Below, one piece after another: positions 1 to 10,522 of a stretch of 64,000 nucleotides of DNA. The notes beneath the pieces were generated by a model. That model was not told the DNA's origin and did no database searches. It was given only the letters and a program-made list of their open reading frames with translations. Position 1 is the stretch's first letter; the number at the start of each line of letters is the position of its first letter. This stretch comes from Berberis thunbergii (taxonomy: Eukaryota; Streptophyta; Magnoliopsida; Ranunculales; Berberidaceae): the NCBI GenBank assembly GCA_003290165.1, contig QNQO01009192.1, forward strand, positions 85,658 to 149,657, written 5' to 3'. A program made the position numbers and the translations under genes.

Positions 1-1128
1 GACAGACTGCCTAAATGAATTCACAATTTGGAAAGTTGTCGAGCTGTCTAGACCAGTAGATATTTCATCCATGAACAAACCCTTTGTTGGTCCTACAAGC
101 ATCTCACCTGCAATTTAACCAGAATTTAGATTATCTGATCTTGTAACACGCTTTTTTTGTCCTCCGGAGATACCCCTCATCATTTCATTTCCCACCATGG
201 TATCAGCACATATATCCAGTCCTAAAATCTGTGAATGCAACATACAATCTATTTGATCTTTCGATGTTTAAAAAACACTCTTTACATAACAAATTAAATG
301 TTCAACTGCACAAGTCACAGTTGCAGCACATACCTTGAGAACATAATCAGTGATAACATTTTCCTTCTGTCCTTCCATTGCTGCTGCCTATTCCAACAAA
401 AAATGTTCAAAATTGATAAGACTTCACACAATTATGATAAATTGATTATAGAATCGAAAGCTTGTTGACAACATGAAAACGTAATAACTAGTCCATTTGT
501 TTGAAGAAAATTATTTTTTCATGTCAAACATTGAATTGATTCAACAAGTTTAATGTTTTCAGCTCATATACAATACATAACTCGTGATTAAGAGAACGAC
601 CCTGATTAGAGCTCATACCTTCATATACACATCAAGATCTGGGTCGGCTTGATATTTGCAGCAACCTCTCTTCTTGACAGCTCTTTCAACATCTCTGCAA
701 ATGATCAAAATTTGAATTTTTTATGTTCTGGCCTAAAACTAACACATACTTTCAGTACCACGATTATATCAGTGTTCTAGTGCATTTGAATGAAATCCTA
801 AACTTTTTGAATTTTAGCTATGTGCATCAATTGAAAATTTTCTTGACTTACCATATTGAGTCCCGACACCTTGACATCTAGCAGAGAAAGCCAAGGTTTA
901 TAGGTAATTTTTCCAGAAACCTATAGCTATTAGAGAAATCAAATCAGTACCATCATATACGTAAGATAAAGTTAATAGCTAGTATTGAGTAGGCTTCCAA
1001 TGACGAAACTCAGAAAATGCGACAAGAAGGTTTCTATATATACCTCTAGCTTTGAATCAAGCTTCCCTGCCAAAGCTAGCAGTAAGGAGGTCTTCCCAGA
1101 GCCTGGAAGACCTAATAGCAAACTCATC
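1..1128 (-). pseudogene. PDR-type ABCG transporter fragment, first nucleotide-binding domain
   Basis: Read on the minus strand, six exon pieces encode the first ATP-binding domain of a pleiotropic-drug-resistance ABCG transporter, a plasma-membrane exporter family. Exon 1044-1128 carries the Walker A loop (LLLGLPGSGKTSLLLALAGK). About 852-893 gives LAFSARCQGVG, 619-694 gives EMLKELSRREVAANIKP, and 334-387 gives AAAMEGQKENVITDYVLK. About 140-228 carries the ABC signature ([11 protein letters not shown]), and 1-107 the Walker B segment ([19 protein letters not shown]). Splice signals flank most pieces. Breaks are visible: one base is missing in the exon at about 640 (KP-DPDLD shifts frame), the donor near 140 looks mutated, and the exon that should lie between about 893 and 1044 is incomplete. 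A full family member has about 1400 residues, so this is a small captured or decayed piece. Confidence 0.85.
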
Positions 1129-3034
1129 CTGTATATCAGGCAAACAAATTAGTTTTTTAGGCATATAACGGAATGAAAATTCCATATGAAACCCAATCAG
1201 TTCAATCCAATCTATTGCTAATATAGACGATAAAATCAAAGCAAGTTTGAACCATAAATTGGTAGTGACACAATGAACTCTATTATTTCTAATGAGAGGT
1301 TTTCAAGAGAAGAGGTCGGACGACGAGAACATAACTTTATGATTGCAAACCCAAGGAGAAGGAATAGGAATAGGAGATCGAGGGAGGCGTATAAAGCGCG
1401 CTGGGGGCATGGGGAGAGGAAAACAAATCCAGCCCATTGAAGTGCAACTGACAATAGGGATGTAGTATCTGAAGATTGAATAGTAGAGCTTGAACATGAG
1501 AGGGATGTAATCCAAGATACAGAGGAGGAAGACATGCTTATACACAAGTTTCACTCAAAATTCACAAACTCAAGTTCTACTTTGTGCTTTTGCTTGATAT
1601 CCAACTTTTTGTTTATCTTTCTGAAACATTGCAAGAGAAAAAGATTCAGAACAGATCTTAATGGGTTGTTATGAATAACAAACAACTACAAAACTGAAGA
1701 AATGGTTGAGAATCTTCACCTGAAATGTACAAGAGCCAGAAGCAAAATCTCAAATAGTAGAACTTAAGCTTGTTTGTTCTTCACCTTCTAATCAGTCTTT
1801 CTGAAACATTTCAGAAAAAAATTCAAAATGTGAACAAATATATTGGGGAAAAGTGAAGAAAAGAGAACACAAATTTTGTACCCAAAACTAGAAAAATAAA
1901 AAATAAAATAGAGAGAGAAAAAAGAAAATAAAATCATAGAAAAAAAAAGATAAACTTGACCAATTAAGAACCAGAACCTGGAAAATATTTCCACAAAAGT
2001 TTTTTCCATTAATAACAAGAAATTTATAAGGAAAACATTGTGAGAGAGAGAGTGGAGGTAACAACCACAGTACAGAAAATAGTAAAATTTTAAACACACA
2101 AGACACATAGAAATGCGGATATACAAGTCAAACTAGGAACAAAAATTCAAGATAAAAATAGGAAAAAAAACAATAATGAATACAAAAATCATAATCAAAG
2201 ACTTATCATGAAAGAAACCAAATGGTCATTTTTTTCAATTAAAATTGAAAAATTAAAGAGACCTAGATTTGTAAAATGTGAAACAAGCATGAATATAGTA
2301 GGAAAAAAACAAACATTCAATTTCAATTAAAGATGAAGTGTATGAAAGTTGTGTACTACTTGCTTAATTTGTGATAACTCAAAGTGGGAAAAATATGTAA
2401 ACCTAAAATACAAGACTATCAGAGACTCTACTCTTTTTAGAAAACTTGTGTAAAATGTGTGTGATAAGGAACTTAAGAGGAAGAAGAAAATAAGAAGATC
2501 GACAACAAAGCGGTCTTAAGAAATTAAAAATCAAAAATAGAATCAGAACTCTACATGGGATAGATGAGTATGAACAGAAATCAAGTAAAAAAAATAAGTA
2601 AGTTGTACAAAGTGGCGACTATCCTTGAGAGGAAGAGAGGCGAGCAAGAGCAGAGGGAGAGGACGAGAGGTTGAGAAATTGGAGCAGAGGGAGACGATTT
2701 GCTCTAAAACTATCTCAAAATCGATCTCGCTTTCTACAAACAAGTCAAAAATTTACTTCAATCAAACTCTATTGGGCAAAAACCAAGCAAGCCAAATAGA
2801 GAACAAGAGGGAAGTTATCTCTTGCTTCGTTCTAACTTGGTTAGTCGCCATTGAAGAAATGAAACGAAAAGAAAGAGATGAAAGATAGGATTTGGGTGTG
2901 TTGAGAGGGGAATCAAAATCGAAATGAAAGAAGAGATTTCAATGTTAAACTTGAAATTTTGTCTTGATTTAGGTTTGAAGGTGACAAGAAAAATGGCGCT
3001 ATGTCAAATATTTGGCTGAGAGCTCAACGTTGTA
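1129..3034. other. Non-coding interior of the left element, no recognised gene
   Basis: I recognise no protein in this stretch. It is AT-rich with poly-A and GA-rich runs (for example 1890-1960 and 2040-2060). The piece at about 2600-2890 is GA-rich on the plus strand, that is CT-rich on the minus strand. It could be the 5' untranslated leader of the gene from which the PDR exons downstream on the minus strand derive, since such pyrimidine-rich leaders are common in plant genes. That is inference only. Confidence 0.4.
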
Positions 3035-3143
3035 TGATCCCGCCATAGCGATAGCATTTTTAGATTCAATAGTAATGCAATTTTTCATAGCAAATGTGCA
3101 AAAAACGCTATAATTGCTATAAAAGTGAACTTGTGGTGTAGTG

Positions 3144-3560
3144 GCGGTGATCCCATTGCGAGCCATCAGAATCAGTTCGGGACTGATTGAGCTCCCACTT
3201 TCTAAACTATCTACACCCGCGTAGTAGGGGCTACAAGTTCAGGATTGACAATTCGGCGGCCATGCTGAAAAGCAGTGGTCCCGTGGCAAGCCGTCGAAAT
3301 CAGTTCGAGACTAACTAGGCTCCCACATTCCAAACCATCTAAGCCCCCGCAGTGGGGGCTACAAGTCTAGGCTTTGATAAGAAGCTTTCATTGCTAGTCG
3401 TCAGCAGCTAGGTTTACTTGATTTGGTTCGGCGATCATTGACCACGAAGGGAGTAATGATCACTGGCAAGTCGTCGTTACCAGGCGTGATAGTGCTGATT
3501 TGACTCCCACTTCCTAAACCATCGGGGTCCGCGCTGGGTGGACTGGGAATCGGGATGAAG
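3144..3560. repeat. Tandem-repeat tail of Tat element A
   Basis: At least three diverged units share the core ctcccact(t/a)t(t/c)C(t/c)aaac(t/c)atc at about 3192, 3320 and 3503, each preceded by a ggcaagcc(g/a)tc-like stretch and followed by gtgggggctacaag or a related run. The spacings are about 128 and 183 bp. Similar units lie at 35941-36205 and 45482-45720 in element D. Tat elements are known to carry variable tandem repeats in the untranslated region before the 3' LTR, which is how I read this. Confidence 0.6.
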
Positions 3561-5280
3561 CAGAAGTCATCATCATCAGTCTTGATTTATTAAGCTTCCT
3601 TGGTTGGAAAGGGGTTACGCTCGCTTGAGGGTGTGAGAATTCATGTTTGCTAGTGTTGCGCATTGTTTGGACAATATTACCTTGAAGAAAACAGTGATAC
3701 GTAGGTATGATCCTTGCATCAAAGCTGATTTGGATTTGTGCTCGTTCCAAGCATGTAGAAGAATATTGTCTGGATGGTAGGCCGAGTGAGCCAAACCTTT
3801 GGGCCCGCAGAGGAAGCGTTAGGGTTTCTTGTACGATTGTGTTACGTGTACGACATAGATCGGGTGGTGACATGTGTACGACATAAGTTGAGGAACGGTT
3901 GAGTACCGATTACTCCTCCTCAATTGATGAGGTTGCGTGCAGCGCCATTAATTGGACGAACATGGTCTGCGCAGTTTTCTCAGGAATCGCCGTTTACTGT
4001 TTTCCATACGGTATTCAATGCTTGGCAGTTAATGCTAGAGTGCCCATTTGGTGAACCATCACGCCTATATAATGGTGTTTTTCAATCGTTGTAAGCACTA
4101 TCTTTCGCAGAGCTTATCTCCTGTAATGCTCTTGTTTGAAGAAAATGCTTTGGGTTTTCCAAAAACTGGAGAGATATCTCTAATAATAGAGTTTTCGAAT
4201 ATTTTGACATTTTCATTGATCAGGCACGATGATAGTTGTTGTTATGCGTGGTCACCTGTTCTGAGTGGGCACGTAGTTGATCTGCCGAGATCTCATAATT
4301 TCTTTTAATATTGCAGAGAAGTAGTATGGATTATCTCCCAAGGAATGAGTCTGTCGTTCATGTGCTGGTGCCCTATCGTTGTTCCTGAATGTTTAGTTCC
4401 AGAGATAGCACCAACAACCATTGCTCGAGCGCCTGCTTTCACCATTTCTCATTTAGCTCTGTCACCTCGCCTTGCGTTGGAAGTTGGGATCTGGGTTGGG
4501 GTGGAGTTGGACATGGCTTGTCGGAGTAGGCCATTGATTCTCAAATATTCCCGTCTTCCTTACATGGGAGAGGGTATGTGTTCCGAGTCTACCTAATATT
4601 TGTCCCAAGTTCATCTGGTTGATCAAATCGAGCTTGTGAGTTGGCAGTAAACTTCTGTGGTATTCCTGGATGCCGATTTGGTTCCACCTCAGACCATATT
4701 TGAGGGGTATGTCCGCGAAAGTGTTGATCAAGATATTTTCATCCCGCTCTTGCCCGCTCCATTCTTCTCGGATACATTTACACAGTTAGATCGTCTAAAT
4801 GAGTTTTTTACTTCATGTCGCACTGGATTCAGATGCTTGTAGTATGTAGTCTTTTGTATCCGCCTCAAGGCGCTTGTGGTTACATCTTTTCCATAATCAA
4901 TAGAGTTTATTTTTATAAGTCCTCATTTATTTATTAAATGATTGCAAATCACATTTCTTTTAAAAATTAAAACTCTACATTGACTATGGAAAAGGAAATA
5001 AATAATTGAAAGTAGACTGACTGTTGACAGAGAGAGATCGATCCTGGTCTTAAAGTGAATTCGGGTTGCTCTTGCGGAACATTGGCGTCTTTCAACGAAC
5101 TATCGAGACTTGCTGGCCTTACGGAGGTTACTGAAGAGTAAACCTTGTAGATGTGCCAATCTCTACACCGACGAAATGTCGGGGGATGTGTTCCCGTTTC
5201 GCTAGGAGGAAGAGCTTATTGCTCCTTTACTGCTTAAATGTGATGTCTTTGTCGTCGTTAGACCTGGCACTAGGTCAGGC
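3561..5280. other. Uncharacterised interior of Tat remnant A
   Basis: This lies between the tandem repeats and the protease region. Several short open frames exist on both strands, such as minus 3873-3514 and plus 4048-4308 and 4345-4596. None matches a family I recognise, and none clearly resembles the antisense reading frame seen in elements B and D at the equivalent place. It is likely decayed retrotransposon sequence. Confidence 0.35.
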
Positions 5281-5289
5281 TGCTCTGTA

Positions 5290-5884
5290 GGATGTAGTTA
5301 GATCTGGAAGCATTCTATCTGTTTCAGTGCGGCGTAATAGCTTTTTCGTGCCATAGGTTGGTCCCTGCATATTGTCCCTTTAGAGTTGTTAGCGGTGTAC
5401 TTAACGCACTGGTGAAAGGTGGAGACTACTGCTTCCATCTGGTCATCCCAAGATAAGGTTGTAGGTCACTGGTGTGTCTACCACCATGAAGTCTATAACA
5501 AGACCTTTCTTAACTGCGACTCTCTTGCCACTATCACCAACCTTATATTGCCGATAGGGAATCATTTCTCTCCGCTGAACCCAATCAACATGTATCAGCA
5601 GACGTTGGGTTTTTCTCCATGAGGTCCGTGTTGCTGAACGCATTGTATAACAAAATGTTGAGCGAACTTCCAATGTTCACCATAACTCTTTTTACCTCCC
5701 ACCTTGCTATGGAAACTACGATGACTAAGGCATCGTTGTGTGGCGCTCGGACTCTTTCGAGGTCCTTGTTCGTAAAGGTCAAGGTGGGAATGGAGCTCTG
5801 AATCCTCGAGTGGCAGATGCATCTGTCCTCATCTGTGGGTTGTGTTTGCATCTCTAGTAAGGTTTGCTTGCGAGACCTGTACAA
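5290..5884 (-). pseudogene. Retroviral-type aspartic protease region of Tat element A
   Basis: On the minus strand, two overlapping frames give HNDALVIVVSIARWEV followed by VMVNIGSSLNILLYNAF, then VVDTPVTYNLILG. This is the fold of LTR-retrotransposon proteases that mature the polyprotein. The catalytic triplet normally reads D-(T/S/N)-G; here the aspartate position is asparagine (VNIGSS), so the enzyme would be inactive even without the frameshift that splits the two frames. The same region in elements B (DTGSS) and D (DIGSS) retains the aspartate. Confidence 0.75.
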
Positions 5885-6475
5885 CTAGTCTTCATTCAAT
5901 CTGACTCCATGAAGAACATAGATTATCCCTGGAGTCTCCCTCTATATTTCTTTAACTGACTCACCTCGGTCCTTGGTTCGTTCTGGCCGCTTCTCAGAAT
6001 TCAAAAATTCTTTCAGTCTTCCTCTGCGAATCTAGTATCAACTTCATACCTCAGACTTTTGCAGTCATTGGTATCGTGGCCACCCTCATTGTGGTTTGCG
6101 CAGTACTAGTCATTGTCACACTTTGTAGGATCTCCGTGTTGCTTTGGGGGGCCACTTTAGATCTTCCTAATTTTTCATTGAGTTTAGGACGTCTGTCAAG
6201 CTAGAATTGAGGGGGTCACAGTTCTAGATCCAATGTAGTTGGATGCTTTCTCTGGTCTGGACCGACTAGGGTCTGACCTGTTGTCTCCGCGCTTTCTTTT
6301 GTTTCGTTCTTCGTCTTTGCGTCTCGTTCCCTCCTTCTTGTCCTTAGGAGCGTAGGGATTTTTCTCGCCTTCGGTTTCCCTCTTCATATTTCTCAGCTCC
6401 TCCAAGGTAATGTGCTTATGAGTGCTTTTGAGGAGTTCTGTCATGTCAAGAAGTGAGGTCTTCGTAGAGCTTTCC

Positions 6476-7033
6476 CTATTTGAGGCCCGAAGTAAAGGAT
6501 GTCATGGTCGTGTCGTCACTGCATCCATTGATGAGAGTCATCAACTCGTTGTTGAAACACATGGCATACTCTTTGAGAGTCTCGTGGGACATCTGCTTTA
6601 TAGAAAGTATGTAGTGTGGGCCTTTTTGGAAACGCTGGCTCCTAACGAAACGTGTCATGAACTCCTTTGCCAGTGTCTTGAAGGAGTCGATCGACCTCGG
6701 CGGAAGGCTATGGATCCACGTCAGTGCTGACTTCTTTAGGCTAGTGGGAAAAATTTTGCACATCACCGACTCGGATCCTTCTTTGAGGGTCATTACGTGC
6801 TGGTAACGGCGCTGGTGGTCGAATGGATCGGTGGTTCCGTCGTAGAAGTCGAGCTTTGGAGGAGTGAACTTCCTCAGAAGGGTCTCATTCATGATTTGGT
6901 CCACAAATGGTGGCACGGAGAGGTGGTACAGTATGTCTGGGTCGTGCGCCCCTTTGCGTAGGGATTTGTGAGGGTCGAGCCTTTCTGCCCTGGCAGTGGG
7001 CTCAGCGATAGTCATGCAGCCTCCCTTAGTCAA
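6476..7033 (-). pseudogene. Gag (capsid) fragment of Tat element A
   Basis: A 185-residue minus-strand frame contains the retrotransposon gag core: KFTPPKLDFYDGTTDPFDH near residues 54-72, then MTLKEGSESVMCKIFP, the W of ALTWIHSLPPRSIDSF, and the terminal segment up to the SGLK at its C-terminus. The pattern LxxYDGTxDPxxH...W...LPPxSIxSF is typical of Ty3/Gypsy gag. It forms the particle shell in live elements. A following frame at 6444-6196 is rich in K, R, E and D, as in the stretch after the gag core. The fragment is open but lacks a continuous link to protease, so it is scored as a remnant. Confidence 0.75.
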
Positions 7034-7429
7034 ATGAGAACTAACGAAGGCTTGGTTTTCCTATGCTTGCTCCTTGCCAACATTCGAAGACGGAGACCCG
7101 TGCTACTCCTTCGTCAAATGAGAACTAAGTAGGTGTTGGATTTTGTCAAGTGAGAACCTCCACCGCCTTGGCGATCTACTATATTTGAGATGACAACATA
7201 TCAATTCAATGGTCTGTCGTTGCTGTTGTCGACGCGGGGGCGTGAGTTTGCTGCCCATGCATGACCGAAACTGCTGAAAGCGGCGGTGCTGCGCTTGCCT
7301 GAGCGTTTGTCGTGTCCCCTTATTCTCCGTTGTTGCGTGACCTAGTGTGCACCATCTCTCTGGGTTTTGAAGGAAGACAACGCTAATGAAAAGCTAAGAA
7401 CTTTTTCGTTCCCACAGACAAGGCCAAAT

Positions 7430-8123
7430 TGATGCAGTCGTTTCCGCTCCCTGCTTTGACCTAGTCACGCTGACCTGCTGACCTGCACAAGTAACACACG
7501 TGAGCTACAGACAACCGTTGTCGTGGCCGATGACACTCCGATGCTAAAATCAGACAAGGATCTGAGGAAGACGTAATGCTGTAAAAAAGGGAATTTGTAG
7601 CGTACCTTAGCTTACCAACCTCATGTCTAACTTATTGTGCAGGAGTCCTAGTTCTACCAGGCCATCGTAGGTGTAGTTTAGGAAGGAGATATTCGTGGAG
7701 ATCCTTCTCTAATTAGAAGCTGTGTTGTAGGAGGGAAGTTCCCTGTTAGCCCTATGCTTCTAGATACGCGGGAGATAGTTCTCAATCCAAGAGCAATTCG
7801 TAAAAGGGAGTTTCCCTATGTGGAATGTACTTTGGCATTAGCTTCCTAGTTGGAAGCAAGGAGCTGTTGTAGTTGCCCGTCCAAAGCTGATCCTCAAGAT
7901 ACTTCCCTTAATAGGATTTACGGGTATTGAGGATAATTGTGAGACACTGAGACGTGTGGCCCTAGCATGATGTAAGAGTTTGGGTTCGTCTGGCTGACTA
8001 GATTAGGTAGGCTTAGAACCGCTTAGGCCGGATCAGTGTTGAGCTGACGCTGGGGCTGGTAATTCCTCGAGATCATCATGACACATGTATGGCTCAGGGA
8101 TGTGACCGTTTTATGTAACATCA
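7430..8123 (-). repeat. 5' LTR of Tat element A
   Basis: The 694-bp segment runs from tgatgcagtc to gtaacatca on the plus strand, so on the minus strand it starts TGATGTTAC and ends ACTGCATCA, with TG...CA ends. It aligns along its whole length with the LTRs of element B (26994-27662, 33242-33921) read in reverse, for example cctcgagatcatcatgac at its 5' side. Just inside it on the minus strand is TTTGGCCTTGTCTGTGGGAA, matching the place and sequence of the primer-binding region of element B. The TATA-like box of B (ctataaataag) is degenerate here. Confidence 0.7.
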
Positions 8124-8724
8124 ATGCTTATTTTCACCTTCTTAGCCCGTCACTTACTTGATCGTCAAAGTCTCCGCCTAGGTATCCAACTCGAATTGGA
8201 GTTTGTGCAGGTAGCAACGCTTGCCTTGAAGGTCGAAACTCGGTCCTTAACGGAAGAAGTCCTTATCACATTTTTACCCTCAACAGTAGTGTTGTTTGGA
8301 ATCATTTACTAATTTTCCCAAGGTGTCAACGCGCTCTATGGATGCAGAAATTTAGTAATTTTTATTTTATTAAATTAATTCATTAATAAGTAAGAAATAT
8401 TATTGAACTTCTAAACAAAATTGTATTAATAATTTTTAGGGTTTATGTATAGTTTATAAATAATAGGGGCTTCAAATAAATTATGTTAGGTGTTTAGTTA
8501 TAATTAGCTAATGTTTGAGAGAGACTGGTTTTAATTATAAAGCAATATAATATGTAAAAAGAAAAATAGAAAATCAAAATGTTAGATGTAAGAGTCTTTT
8601 TATAATTTATAAATAATTAAAAACTTCAAATAAATTATGTTAGTAGCTTAAATACAAATAATGAATGCTTAAAATAGTTAGTTTGATTGTAAAAAGTCCT
8701 CATATGGGAATGTAAAATGGGGAA
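8124..8724. other. AT-rich spacer, nothing recognised
   Basis: No gene or TE was identified. Two imperfect copies of an AT-rich motif (ataatttataaataat...cttcaaataaattatgttag) occur at about 8448-8485 and 8597-8642, suggesting an old local duplication. Confidence 0.35.
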
Positions 8725-9653
8725 AGAAAATCAAGTTTCTTTAAATTTTTACCACGTGCACAAACTTCGTAAGCCTTGTTTTTTACTTTTTACTCTGATG
8801 GATCCACAAATTCTTGTAATTTATTAGAGTAATTCTAAATGTCGAGGAAATGGGCGAGGGAGGGTGGCGAGCACGTGCAGAGGCGACGTGGTGGAAAAAA
8901 AAAACGGGGGAAATCCAAATTTTAGGGGAGAAGAAGAGGGAATCGAAAGCTTCTTTCTCCCCATTTTCATCCCCTCTCCCCATTTTGGACAGATTCTCCC
9001 ACTTCGATTTCGTCTTCAAGTCCCTCTTCAATTTCGTCTTCAGCATTTCAAAACTACAAAAGCTCAGAAGTTTTCCCTCTTCGATTTCGTTCTCTCTGAA
9101 TAAAGATATCTTCGAAGAAAAGGTAAGTCCCTCTTAAGTTCTCAAATTCCCTCTTTGATTTCTTGTTGATTTCTAGTATTGGGTTGATAGATCTAGGGTT
9201 TCTACTTTGATTTCTTGTTGATTTCTGGTGGTGGGTTTTCAGATTTGGTTTTCTCTAGGGTTCTTCAGTGTCGATCTGGTGGTGGGTCTCTAGATCTCAG
9301 GTTTCTCTGGGGTTCTCGAGGGTTTCTAATTTCACAAAGGGATAAATGTTGCTCATCCTTCTATCACACACAAACTGGTTTTTGTTCACACTTGGGAGTT
9401 TTTCCACGCCCAATCCTTCAATGCAAATTACAGTAACAAAAGTTTGTTCAGTGAATCAGTAAGTGAATCACTTGTATTGAAATGTTGTATTTTAGTACCG
9501 AGGAGTACAAAATGTTTGGTGCAATGGGACAACCATTTGTGTTAGTCCTTCTCTGATTTGTTGATTCTTCCTCACAGGTAATAACCCTCAACTTTTATTG
9601 TCTATTACTCAATCAATCAACAATTAACTTGATGATTGATCCTCTAGTATGTT
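8725..9653 (+). repeat. Left arm (outer part) of a large inverted duplication
   Basis: This stretch is the reverse complement of about 23645-24672, with high identity from the ggcgagcacgtgcagag region (about 8860-8885) through cctctagtatgtt at 9653. The match extends outward, with small insertions in the other arm, through ccacgtg...aacttc.taagcctt (about 8751-8780). It includes a CT-rich leader-like stretch followed by aaaaggtaagtccctc at about 9118-9133, a good splice donor. Homology is interrupted at 9653 by the CACTA element and resumes at 20293. No protein was recognised in this outer part. Confidence 0.85.
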
Positions 9654-10035
9654 CACTACACCAAAAACCCCCATTAGCAACGGTTCTATACCGTGGGCGT
9701 AAGCCATTGCCACGGCTAAGAGCCGTGGACTACAGGGGCGTCGCGAAATCTTTTGTAACGGCTATAAACCGTTGCTAAAATTGTAGCAACGGTTTTATGC
9801 TTGAATGGGGGGCGTGATTTTCAGCAATTAGCAACGGTTTTTAGCCGTGTCAAAAATAGCAACGGTTTTAAGCCGTGACAAGGTGTAGAAATTAGCAACG
9901 GTTATAAACTGTGTCTAATTAAGTAGCAACGGTTTTAAGCCATGGCTAACCCTAGCCACGGTTTTAAGCCGTGGCAAGGTAGCCACGGTTTTTAGCCGTT
10001 GCAATAGTTAGCCACGGTTTAAAACCGTGGCAAAT
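9654..10035. repeat. Left terminal repeat and subterminal palindrome array of CACTA-1
   Basis: After the terminal repeat come about eleven copies of a ~20-bp near-palindrome with arms gc(a/c)ACGG and CCGT(g/t)gc around a 4-8 bp AT-rich centre. Examples are gccacggttttaagccgtgg near 9955 and gccacggtttaaaaccgtgg near 10012. In En/Spm elements subterminal motifs are transposase-binding sites; that role is inferred here. The block is nearly identical to 36206-36617 of CACTA-2. Confidence 0.85.
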
Positions 10036-10522
10036 TTTTTTTTTTTTTTTAATTTTTTTTTTTGCTATCAGATGACTTTGCCGGATTTGCAAATTCCAGT
10101 TCCACTAACATAATCAGTATATTGATAACTTGCACTTTAGTTTGGCTTAATCAGATTTTATTTGAAAGGACAAGTATCCAATATTGGAGTTTCTACCATC
10201 CTGACAACAAAACTTACTTTGTCAAAAAAACAAAAAAAATTTGAAAGGAAACTAACAATGGAGTTTCTACATGGAGAAAGCTTGTTAAAAATATGAATAA
10301 TGTACAAATATTATTAAAGGCAATGCGTAGGAACCTGGAAACTAGCAGAGATGTACAAGAAGAAAAACCATTTTAACAATAAACTTCCGTTTCATCAAAT
10401 ATCACTGTTTCATAATTTTGTCACGCCAACAACAATGTAATCATCTGAGGTAAGATTGAAGACGGAAATATGGACATTCAAATCTCTTTTAATAGAGCTT
10501 TATTCTTGTCTGTATCAAAGAC

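Larger units (their letters stand above)
1..3143. mobile_element. Right-hand part of a gene-capturing CACTA-like element (left end outside window)
   Basis: The segment ends at 3143 with ggtgtagtg, the complement of the CACTACACC start seen at 9654, 36206 and 53878. Inside the terminus, at about 3035-3120, are short related motifs (gctatcgctatgg, gctataattgctat, catagcaaatg) that look like subterminal repeats, but of another family than those of the two complete elements in this window. Sequence immediately beyond 3143 is tandem-repeat DNA of a Tat LTR element, so 3143 is a sharp boundary. The cargo is a set of minus-strand PDR transporter exons at 1-1128. The left terminus and target duplication cannot be seen, so the assignment rests on the right end and on the similar cargo-plus-terminus layout of the neighbours. 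Confidence 0.55.
3144..8123 (-). mobile_element. Ty3/Gypsy Tat-like LTR retrotransposon remnant A
   Basis: A minus-strand element is recognisable from its 5' LTR (7430-8123), a primer-binding-type sequence just inside it, gag (7033-6476), a protease region (5884 to about 5290) and a tandem-repeat region at its distal end (3144-3560). Reverse transcriptase, RNase H and integrase are absent, so the interior is deleted between the protease and the 3' region. Gag, protease and the tail repeats all have counterparts in element D (26450-53620), placing A in the same lineage. The distal LTR is missing; the boundary at 3143 is the end of another TE inserted into the tail repeats. Confidence 0.65.

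Noticed and set aside
1236..1547. 103-residue minus-strand frame upstream of the Walker A exon
   Set aside because: It does not resemble the N-terminus of PDR transporters, and no splice signals join it to the exon at 1128.
4345..4596. Candidate antisense ORF in Tat element A, equivalent to those in B and D
   Set aside because: None of the shared blocks (MFxxxLxF, PPxQM) is present in it, so equivalence could not be supported.
9654..10035. Evenly recurring short palindromes resembling a CRISPR array
   Set aside because: Repeats are degenerate, spacers are very short and variable, the array sits at transposon termini, and the DNA is plant nuclear.
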